Assembly: GCA_947088515.1 (NCBI GenBank) | Contig: CAMUHA010000042.1 | Span: forward strand, 1 to 19,395 | DNA: 19,395 nucleotides | Direction of reading: 5' to 3' | Origin: an uncultured bacterium | GTDB lineage: Bacteria; Bacillota; Clostridia; Lachnospirales; Lachnospiraceae | In this document: positions 1 to 5,575 of the stretch, piece after piece | Position numbering within the stretch: the first letter of the stretch is position 1 | Layout of the letters: every line of letters begins with the position of its first letter | The notes under the pieces: model-generated | Told to the model about the DNA's origin: nothing | The model's input: the letters and a program-made list of their open reading frames with translations, nothing else | The model's database searches: none | Program-made: the position numbers and the translations under genes

Positions 1-800
1 ATTTCATGTGTTTTTTCATTTGTATAGGTAAGATAACAGGAAACCTGTTCTATCTGTACATCCTCTGGATTTGTTGAAAAAGAAAAAGGAATTACTTTTT
101 CATCTCCAAACTGCTCCTCCATTTTTGAAAAATCAAGACTTCTTTTATCCATTCTTGCAGGAGTTCCCGTTTTAAACCTTCTCATTTCTATTCCCATAGA
201 AATAAGGGAATTTGTTAAATGACTTGCCGCCTGTAATCCATTAGGACCTGTATAAGTAATTGCTTCCCCACACAAACATCTGGCATTTAAATATGTTCCT
301 GTACAAAGAATAACAGCCTTACATTCATAAACAGTTCCTGTAAAGGTTTTAATTCCATATATTTTCTTTATCTCTCTTTGCCCATTCAGATTCAAATCAT
401 CAACTTTGTTCCACAACAATTCAGAAACTTCTGTTTGTTTTATTGTAAGATTTTTTTGATTTTCCAATACTTTTCTCATAGAACGGCTGTATTCTGCCTT
501 ATCTGCCTGGGCACGGAGGGAATGCACAGCAGGACCTTTTGAAATATTAAGCATCTTGGACTGTATAAAAGTCCTATCTATGTTCTTCCCCATCTCTCCT
601 CCAAGAGCATCCAGTTCCCTCACCAAATGTCCTTTTGATGACCCTCCAATATTAGGATTACAGGGCATAAGAGCTATACTATCCACACTTACAGTAAATA
701 TAATTGTCTCAAGCCCAAGACGAGCACAGGCTAAAGCCGCCTCACATCCTGCATGTCCTGCTCCTACAACACACACATCAACAATTTCTCTATTTTCCAT
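1..800 (-). CDS. mnmG: tRNA uridine-5-carboxymethylaminomethyl modification enzyme MnmG (GidA), C-terminus cut off by the window edge
   Basis: This is the FAD-dependent partner of MnmE. Together they install the (carboxymethyl)aminomethyl group at C5 of wobble uridine 34 in certain tRNAs. The first 266 residues are visible. The dinucleotide-binding loop GAGHAG lies at residues 13-18, the family signature PCNPNIGGSSKGHL at 46-59 includes Cys47 (equivalent to E. coli Cys47), and a second conserved segment with Cys255 (SCYLTYTNEKTH) lies near the edge. The full protein is usually about 620-630 residues, so more than half is missing. The ATG at 798-800 is preceded by GGAGAG nine bases upstream. 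It follows mnmE by 47 bases on the same strand with no terminator-like structure between them, so mnmE and mnmG are probably co-transcribed. The identification is very secure. Confidence 0.97.
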   Translation of the reverse strand, partial: MENREIVDVCVVGAGHAGCEAALACARLGLETIIFTVSVDSIALMPCNPNIGGSSKGHLVRELDALGGEMGKNIDRTFIQSKMLNISKGPAVHSLRAQADKAEYSRSMRKVLENQKNLTIKQTEVSELLWNKVDDLNLNGQREIKKIYGIKTFTGTVYECKAVILCTGTYLNARCLCGEAITYTGPNGLQAASHLTNSLISMGIEMRRFKTGTPARMDKRSLDFSKMEEQFGDEKVIPFSFSTNPEDVQIEQVSCYLTYTNEKTHE

Positions 801-847
801 TTATCTGTTCTCTCCATCTTTCAACCTTTAAAAAAATTTTAGAATTT

Positions 848-2230
848 TTATTTTCCCATACAAAACTTAGAAAATATTTCATTAACCAAATCTTCTTCTA
901 TTTCTTCACCGATAATTTTACCAAGACTGGTATACGCATCCATAAGGTCAATTGAATAAAAGTCCTCTGGCATACATGCCTTTATACTTTTTTTTACTTG
1001 AATCAGACTATTCCTTGTATCCTGTAATGCTTCTTTATGCCTCATATTTGTAACAAGTATTTCATCATCTAAAGAAATTTTTCCCTCTATAAATAATTTT
1101 TTTACAGTATCTTCAAATTCATCAATTCCAATGTTTTCTTTTGTAGAAGTTCTTATTATAATTGCATTCATATCTAATTTATCTCTCAATTCTTCCATGG
1201 AAATTTCAGAATATAAATCAGATTTATTGTACAATACAATACATCTTCTATCCTTTATCATTTCTATGATTTCTATGTCATTTTCATCCAAAGGTACAGA
1301 AGAATCCACCACATATATAATTAAATCAGCTTCCTCTAAATACCTCTTAGCTTTTTCCACACCAATTTTTTCTATGATATCTTCCGTAGACCTAATACCA
1401 GCTGTATCCACAATATGAAGGATAATCTCACCAATTCTTATATCTTCCTCCAAAGCATCTCTTGTGGTTCCTGCTATCTCTGTTACAATTGCCTTTTCTT
1501 CACCAGACAATAAATTAAGCAAAGAAGATTTTCCTGCATTTGGTTTTCCAACAATAACAGTTTTAATACCTTCTGTTATTATCTTACCATTTTCAGAGGC
1601 CGATAATAATTTTTCCAACTCATTTATAAGGTTATCAATTTTATCATCCAACTCTGCCTGATAACCTTCAAGACTTATATATTCAGGGTCATCCAAAGCA
1701 GATTCAATATATGCAACCTCATGGATAATATCCCTACGAAACTGCCTAACCTTGTTAGAAACAGACCCTCTCAACTGCCTAACAGAATTTCTTAATGCTA
1801 TTTCACTTTTTGAAGATATTATATCCATTACAGCCTCAGCCTTTGATAAATCAATTCTACCGTTTAAAAATGCTCTTTTCGTAAACTCCCCCGGCTGCGC
1901 AAATCTGGCCCCTTTTTCTATTACCAAAGAAAGAATATGATTCATCACCAGCATGCCGCCATGACAGTTAATTTCAACAGTATCTTCTGTTGTAAAGCTA
2001 TTCGGCTTTTTCAGAACAGAAACCATAACTTCATCAATAATCTCTTTTCCATCAAAAATAAATCCATAATGAATTGTATTGCTTTCGTACTTTTTTAAAG
2101 CCAGCTCCCTCTTTTTATTAATATAAACAGAATTAACAATGTCTATTGCTTTATCCCCACTCACTCTGATTATTCCTATCCCAGAATTACTCATGGCTGT
2201 AGCAATAGCAGCTATAGTATCTGTTTTCAT
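848..2230 (-). CDS. mnmE: tRNA modification GTPase MnmE (TrmE)
   Basis: This 460-residue protein has the normal family length. MnmE is a dimeric GTPase that forms a complex with MnmG and modifies tRNA wobble uridines using a formyl-folate one-carbon unit. The N-terminal tetrahydrofolate-binding domain covers about residues 1-120. A helical domain follows, with the G domain inserted in it: G1 GKPNAGKSS at 228-236, G2 region EIAGTTRD at 251-258, G3 DTAG at 275-278 and G4 NKSD at 335-338. The protein ends in FCMGK with Cys457, the hallmark C-terminal CxGK motif. The ATG has GGAGGG six bases upstream (2237-2242). A strong terminator lies between jag and this gene, so mnmE-mnmG may have their own promoter. 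I could not identify a convincing one in the roughly 40 bases available. Confidence 0.98.
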   Translation of the reverse strand: MKTDTIAAIATAMSNSGIGIIRVSGDKAIDIVNSVYINKKRELALKKYESNTIHYGFIFDGKEIIDEVMVSVLKKPNSFTTEDTVEINCHGGMLVMNHILSLVIEKGARFAQPGEFTKRAFLNGRIDLSKAEAVMDIISSKSEIALRNSVRQLRGSVSNKVRQFRRDIIHEVAYIESALDDPEYISLEGYQAELDDKIDNLINELEKLLSASENGKIITEGIKTVIVGKPNAGKSSLLNLLSGEEKAIVTEIAGTTRDALEEDIRIGEIILHIVDTAGIRSTEDIIEKIGVEKAKRYLEEADLIIYVVDSSVPLDENDIEIIEMIKDRRCIVLYNKSDLYSEISMEELRDKLDMNAIIIRTSTKENIGIDEFEDTVKKLFIEGKISLDDEILVTNMRHKEALQDTRNSLIQVKKSIKACMPEDFYSIDLMDAYTSLGKIIGEEIEEDLVNEIFSKFCMGK

Positions 2231-2271
2231 ATGGTACCCTCCACATCCTCTAAAACTAATTAACTGCAGGA

Positions 2272-2323
2272 ATAATTGAAAAAAATGCTGGAGGCATTAT
2301 CCCCCAACATTTTTTTCAATTAT
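2272..2323 (-). terminator. Strong intrinsic terminator at the end of jag
   Basis: In minus-strand RNA, two 16-base arms (plus-strand 2272-2287 and 2308-2323) are perfectly complementary. Inside them UUGGGGG pairs with CCUCCAG through five Watson-Crick and two G-U pairs, around the loop AUAAUG. This gives a continuous stem of about 23 bp. A run of seven U follows the GC-rich core, with a matching A run on the 5' side, as in bidirectional intrinsic terminators. The jag stop codon (2320-2322) lies inside the base of the stem. Confidence 0.85.
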
Positions 2324-2943
2324 CTCTTTAATGTAACAACAACTTTCCTAAATGGTTCATCCCCTTCGCTGTGGGTAGTCACATATTTATCATTTTGTAA
2401 TGCAGAATGAATAATTCTTCTTTCATAAGGGTTCATAGGTTCCAAAGAAACAGGACGTTTTGTTCTCTTTACCTTATATGCAATATTCTTTGCAAGATTT
2501 TCAAGGGTCTCTTTTCTTCTTTTTCTATAATCTTCCGTATCAACCTTTACCCTTATGTATTCATCTGCTTCCTTATTTACCACCAAAGAAACCAGATACT
2601 GCAAAGAATCTAAAGTCTGTCCTCTTTTTCCAATAAGAACACCCATTTCATCCCCACTTAATTCAATATTCATATTTCTTGTTTCTTCATTATATTTAAC
2701 ATCAACCACTACTATCAATTTCATGGCATCAAAAATATCTCTTAAAAATTCTTTTGCTCTGTCTGTAACTGAAGACTTTATTCTCGCCTTAATAATTGCA
2801 GGCTTTGACCGAATACCAAGAAAACCCGTTGAACCTTCTTCTATCACAACATAATCCAATTTATCACTGGTAACTAAAAACTTTTGACAAGCATTCGTTA
2901 TTGCATCATTCACTGTTTTAGCTGAAAATTCAATGTATTCCAT
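2320..2943 (-). CDS. jag: RNA-binding protein Jag/KhpB (Jag_N, KH and R3H domains)
   Basis: This is a 207-residue RNA-binding protein of the Jag (EloR/KhpB) family. In other Firmicutes it works with KhpA in RNA binding and control of cell elongation. The Jag_N domain is at about residues 1-52 (EFSAKTVNDAI, then EEGSTGFLGI). The KH domain is at about 75-150 with the GxxG loop GKRG at 105-108. The C-terminal R3H domain contains the Arg-x3-His signature at R175 and H179 (ERRIIH). The ATG at 2941-2943 is preceded by GGGGGAAG, which overlaps the yidC stop codon; only 11 bases separate the genes. The yidC-jag pairing is conserved in Gram-positives. The function in this organism is inferred from the family. 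Confidence 0.95.
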   Translation of the reverse strand: MEYIEFSAKTVNDAITNACQKFLVTSDKLDYVVIEEGSTGFLGIRSKPAIIKARIKSSVTDRAKEFLRDIFDAMKLIVVVDVKYNEETRNMNIELSGDEMGVLIGKRGQTLDSLQYLVSLVVNKEADEYIRVKVDTEDYRKRRKETLENLAKNIAYKVKRTKRPVSLEPMNPYERRIIHSALQNDKYVTTHSEGDEPFRKVVVTLKR

Positions 2944-2954
2944 TTTACTTCCCC

Positions 2955-4274
2955 CTATTTATTATTTTTTTCATTGTACTGCTTTACCATATTGGCTTTT
3001 GCTGCAAGGCTTCCTGGTTTGGCATTCTTATTATAGTATTCAGTAGACTTTTTCATAGCCTCATCTTTTTCTTCCTGGGTCATTACTTTCTTTGATGATT
3101 TGGTATTAACCGTACCAACATTTTTTGTACTCAAAGTAGCATTTTTATTAACTGTTTTAGGGTCAATCCCTGCTTTTTCCAGTTTCTTAATTCTTTTATC
3201 TTCGTTTTGTTTAATTAATTCATCAATATCAATTTTATCAATATGCTTATTGATAACAACCTGCTGAATGCTTCTTACCACTGAACCGGCAATCCAATAA
3301 AGTCCCATACCAGCCGGAAGTGTATAACAAAAGAATGCTGACATAATAGGCATAGTGGTATTCATAATCTTCATTGACTGAGCCATTGAACTTTGCTGGT
3401 CATTTTGACTATTTGTCTCAGCCTGCGGCATCAACTTAGTATTAATCCACTGTGTAAGCGCAGACAAAAAAGGTATAATAAGCGCCGCAATAATAAGAAG
3501 CCACTGTACACCATCAGGAGAATTCCAGGCATTACTTACCATATAAGAAGGAGAGTTTCCTATATTAATACCCAAAAAATTATTATACTCATTTAAATAA
3601 GTTAAAGTATTTTCCACATCACCTGCCAAAGAAGGGAACTTGTCCACAATACTTGTAAATTCCGCAGTAGAAGCCCTGTTTAAAACATCAATATAGGTAT
3701 TTTGGACATATACATTATCTACCACACCTTCCACAAATGCTTCATTAGAAAATTGCTTTGAATACATAAGAGCATTTTTAAAACTCTGTAAAAATTCAGA
3801 ACTGCCCGGCTGTGAAATTAAATTTGTAACTAAAGGAAAAAAAGCTTCCTTTATCTTACCAACATAAGCCGGCATAGCATTAATAACTCTGTAAAGAGCA
3901 AGCAAAATAGGCATCTGAATTAAAAGCTGGACACAGCTGCCGCTGGGTGAAACCCCATATTTTGCATAGACAGCCTGTGTTTCTGCATTCATGGCCATCA
4001 TGGAATCATTGTCTTTTTTATTTTTATACCTAGCCTGTATTGCCTGAAGCTCCGGATTCATTTTTGCAGAAAGCTTTGAAAATTTCTGCTGTTTAATTGT
4101 CAAAGGCATCATCAGTAAATAAATTACTATAGTAAATAAAATAATAGACAAACCAATATTAGGAATCCCTATAAAATTCAATAAGGAAAAAATTCCTTCC
4201 ATAATATAACCAAGTATTTTGGCAACAGGTCCTAATATAGCACCGTCATACTGAGTCAATATAATTCCTGTCAA
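2955..4274 (-). CDS. yidC: Membrane protein insertase YidC (Oxa1 family), TTG start
   Basis: YidC inserts and folds inner-membrane proteins, alone or with SecYEG. I start it at TTG 4272-4274 (439 residues, MTGIILTQYDG), because AGGAGG lies seven bases upstream. A TTG at 4302-4304 would add ten residues, but that reading places the Shine-Dalgarno inside the gene. Visible parts are a membrane segment at about 38-58, the cytoplasmic helical hairpin with SKLSAKMNPELQAIQARYKNKK (67-88), the conserved segment GSCVQLLIQMPILLALYRVI (112-131), late membrane segments at about 257-273 and 305-340, and a long basic Lys-rich tail (341-439). There is no lipoprotein Cys signal, unlike SpoIIIJ. It is much longer than the roughly 260-residue Bacillus protein, mainly through an extra segment at about 135-250 and the tail. 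The groove Arg of other YidC proteins aligns with Tyr52. Confidence 0.95.
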   Translation of the reverse strand: MTGIILTQYDGAILGPVAKILGYIMEGIFSLLNFIGIPNIGLSIILFTIVIYLLMMPLTIKQQKFSKLSAKMNPELQAIQARYKNKKDNDSMMAMNAETQAVYAKYGVSPSGSCVQLLIQMPILLALYRVINAMPAYVGKIKEAFFPLVTNLISQPGSSEFLQSFKNALMYSKQFSNEAFVEGVVDNVYVQNTYIDVLNRASTAEFTSIVDKFPSLAGDVENTLTYLNEYNNFLGINIGNSPSYMVSNAWNSPDGVQWLLIIAALIIPFLSALTQWINTKLMPQAETNSQNDQQSSMAQSMKIMNTTMPIMSAFFCYTLPAGMGLYWIAGSVVRSIQQVVINKHIDKIDIDELIKQNEDKRIKKLEKAGIDPKTVNKNATLSTKNVGTVNTKSSKKVMTQEEKDEAMKKSTEYYNKNAKPGSLAAKANMVKQYNEKNNK

Positions 4275-4281
4275 TTTATTT

Positions 4282-4287
4282 CCTCCT
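4282..4287 (-). promoter_or_regulatory. Shine-Dalgarno AGGAGG that sets the yidC start
   Basis: AGGAGG on the minus strand ends seven bases before TTG 4272-4274. It lies inside any reading that starts at TTG 4302-4304, so it favours the downstream TTG as the real start. Confidence 0.8.
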
Positions 4288-4306
4288 GTTTTTGATTCTA
4301 TCAATT

Positions 4307-4516
4307 TTATGGTACAGGATCATAACCCCCTTTTGAAAAGGGATTACATCTTATAATTCTCCATAAAGCAAGAAAACCGCCTTTCAATACTCCATATTTT
4401 TCAACTGCCTCTAGTCCATACTCTGAACAGGTAGGAAAATAAGGACATTTAGTACGCTTCATCGGAGAAATATATTTTCTATAAAATTTAATTAATAAAA
4501 TCAATAATTTTTTCAT
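4307..4516 (-). CDS. yidD: Membrane protein insertion efficiency factor YidD
   Basis: This small protein of the YidD family (69 residues from ATG 4514-4516) is thought to help YidC-dependent membrane insertion. The family core is clear: MKKLLILLIKFYRKYISP at the N-terminus with an amphipathic or membrane-associated helix, then CPYFPTCSEYG with its conserved cysteines, then GxxLALWRIIRCNPFSKGGYDPVP at the C-terminus. The ATG at 4516 lies one base after the rnpA stop, implying translational coupling. An in-frame ATG at 4535-4537 (76 residues) has a better AGGA upstream and would overlap rnpA. The family's usual N-terminus favours the shorter form, but the choice is not certain. The yidC start follows closely. 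Confidence 0.93.
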   Translation of the reverse strand: MKKLLILLIKFYRKYISPMKRTKCPYFPTCSEYGLEAVEKYGVLKGGFLALWRIIRCNPFSKGGYDPVP

Positions 4517-4517
4517 G

Positions 4518-4910
4518 CTATTTTCTGATTTCTTCATCAATACTATCCTGATTTAATCCATAAAAATAAATTTTCAATATTTGATGAAGCTTTGCAAGAT
4601 GTAATAATGCACTCTCAATCTCCCAATATGAAACCGAAGAAGCGCTATTTCTGGCTATGACTACTATATCTAAACCACTATTAAATATATTTTCATGCAG
4701 TCTGTAACTTTCTCTTATCAATCTTGTAATTTTATGCCTTACAACGCTGTTCCCTACTTTTTTACTCACACTTATTCCCAGCCTGTTTTTGTCTGTTTTA
4801 TTTTCCAAAATATACATTACCAAATATTTGTTGGCATAAGATTTGCCACTCTTATAAACACACTGGAAATCATAATACTTTTTTAACGATTCTGAAAATT
4901 TATAAGCCAT
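4518..4910 (-). CDS. rnpA: Ribonuclease P protein component
   Basis: This is the protein subunit of RNase P, which binds the catalytic RNA and helps it remove 5' leaders from pre-tRNAs. At 130 residues it is slightly longer than the usual 110-120. Diagnostic features are KFSESLKKYYDFQCVYKSGKSYANKYLVMY at the N-terminus and the basic RNR-type helix NRLGISVSKKVGNSVVRHKITRLIRESYR at about residues 42-70. The start at ATG 4908-4910 agrees with the family N-terminus, but no Shine-Dalgarno is visible: the ten bases upstream are TATAATTATT. It lies 42 bases after rpmH and is separated from it by a hairpin structure. The unusual 5' context is described separately. Confidence 0.97.
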   Translation of the reverse strand: MAYKFSESLKKYYDFQCVYKSGKSYANKYLVMYILENKTDKNRLGISVSKKVGNSVVRHKITRLIRESYRLHENIFNSGLDIVVIARNSASSVSYWEIESALLHLAKLHQILKIYFYGLNQDSIDEEIRK

Positions 4911-4914
4911 AATA

Positions 4915-4944
4915 ATTATACCAGCATAGTAAAAAAGGCCACAA
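4915..4944 (-). promoter_or_regulatory. Candidate extended -10 promoter immediately before rnpA
   Basis: On the minus strand TGGTATAAT (4915-4923) matches the extended -10 consensus TGnTATAAT exactly. A weak -35, TTGTGG (4939-4944), sits 18 bases upstream. The -10 ends only four bases before the rnpA ATG, so a transcript starting at the A of the ATG would be leaderless; one starting two or three bases later would omit the start codon. This is inferred from sequence alone. Confidence 0.4.
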
Positions 4945-4953
4945 ACTGCGGCC
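4931..4953 (-). terminator. Terminator-like hairpin between rpmH and rnpA
   Basis: The minus-strand RNA GGCCGC-AGUUU-GUGGCC (4937-4953) forms a 6-bp stem with one G-U pair, followed directly by six U (4931-4936). It starts at the last base of the rpmH stop codon. Partial termination here would make L34 mRNA more abundant than rnpA mRNA. The hairpin is enclosed by a further inverted repeat (4922-4929 with 4953-4960), so it may not act as a simple terminator. Confidence 0.6.
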
Positions 4954-5087
4954 TATGCTGATAATCTTTTTCTTCCTTTTGCTCTTCTGGCTGCCAAAAC
5001 TTTTCTTCCGCCGGGAGTACTCATTCTAGCTCTGAAACCATGAACCTTTTTTCTTTTTCTTTTCTTTGGCTGATAAGTCATTTTCAT
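4953..5087 (-). CDS. rpmH: 50S ribosomal protein L34
   Basis: This 44-residue, highly basic protein of the large ribosomal subunit begins MKMTYQPKKRKRKKVHGFRA and ends RAKGRKRLSA, matching the L34 family over its full length. The start at ATG 5085-5087 is supported by a near-perfect AAGGAGGTG about eight bases upstream (5095-5105). A second in-frame ATG two codons later is less likely, because the family usually starts MKxTxQP. It is the first gene of the leftward operon, behind a TTGACG/TATAAT promoter with a leader of about 80 bases. The identification is certain. Confidence 0.99.
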   Translation of the reverse strand: MKMTYQPKKRKRKKVHGFRARMSTPGGRKVLAARRAKGRKRLSA

Positions 5088-5109
5088 ATAGATGCACCTC
5101 CTTTTCTAA

Positions 5110-5129
5110 ACCTTAATCTATGATAAGGT
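5110..5129 (-). other. Small inverted repeat in the rpmH leader
   Basis: ACCTTA (5110-5115) and TAAGGT (5124-5129) are perfectly complementary around an 8-base loop. In the rpmH leader RNA this weak 6-bp hairpin lies just upstream of the Shine-Dalgarno. It may be chance in AT-rich sequence. Confidence 0.3.
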
Positions 5130-5175
5130 AAACAAATATTTAGATTCACACATTCATTTGGAAAATATCATTACA

Positions 5176-5204
5176 ATTATATAAGATTAATGACGTCACG
5201 TCAA
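5176..5204 (-). promoter_or_regulatory. rpmH operon promoter
   Basis: On the minus strand TTGACG (5199-5204) and TATAAT (5176-5181) are separated by exactly 17 bases, a near-consensus sigma-A promoter. An AT-rich tract lies upstream of the -35 and could act as an UP element. The predicted start of transcription is near 5169, giving an rpmH leader of about 80 bases. The spacer carries the palindrome TGACGTCA (5191-5198). Confidence 0.85.
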
Positions 5205-5507
5205 GTAAAAAACAACAAATTTATATTAAAAAAATTAAACAAAATAAAAGAAAAAAATCGTGACTTTTCACACATCAACATCTAGTTACTAACATTACAT
5301 TTGTACCACAAAATCTAGTTTTTTTATTTACATAAGTATATCCACAAATTGTGGATAACCTGTGGATAACTATTCTATTTTCTGTAATATGGACTGGCAT
5401 TGTAAATATATATGCCTGTTTCATGGATGTGTAAATTGTGAATTATTTTTTTAAGTTATTCACAATCATTATAAATGGACTGAAAATTTATGTAAACTAA
5501 AAATAAT

Positions 5508-5536
5508 TTGAAATTTTACATCTTTTATATTAATAT
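5508..5536 (+). promoter_or_regulatory. Candidate dnaA promoter
   Basis: TTGAAA (5508-5513) and TAATAT (5531-5536) are separated by 17 bases. They lie 40-70 bases upstream of the dnaA ATG and just downstream of the DnaA boxes, consistent with autoregulation. The region is AT-rich, so other -10-like hexamers exist nearby. Confidence 0.45.
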
Positions 5537-5575
5537 AGAATAGAGGAACTTTGATTGGGGGGCTTAGGACATATC

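Larger units (their letters stand above)
5088..5575. other. oriC left part: intergenic region between rpmH and dnaA with DnaA-box cluster
   Basis: This gene-free stretch of almost 490 bases separates the divergent rpmH and dnaA units. Minus-orientation DnaA boxes TGTGGATAA occur at 5350-5358 and 5361-5369 (both perfect). A facing ATATCCACA is at 5338-5346 (one mismatch) and TTATTCACA at 5456-5464 (one mismatch), with a weaker TGTGAATTA at 5437-5445. The rpmH promoter is on the left and a candidate dnaA promoter on the right. The part at about 5205-5255 is almost pure A/T. By analogy with B. subtilis, this is the dnaA-upstream subregion of a bipartite origin, where DnaA binding both assists initiation and represses dnaA. 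Confidence 0.9.

Noticed and set aside
556..955. Plus-strand open frames across the mnmG start and mnmE end
   Set aside because: They are antisense to clear mnmG and mnmE coding sequence and have no Shine-Dalgarno or recognisable domain.
5205..5260. A/T-only tract left of the DnaA boxes as the main unwinding site
   Set aside because: It is not adjacent to a DnaA box with trio-like triplets and also fits an UP element of the rpmH promoter; the dnaA-dnaN spacer is a better candidate.
5555..5575. TTG start for dnaA seven codons upstream, with GAGGAA before it
   Set aside because: The added residues (MGGLGHI) have no family counterpart, while the ATG at 5576 begins the typical DnaA N-terminus and has AGGA seven bases upstream.
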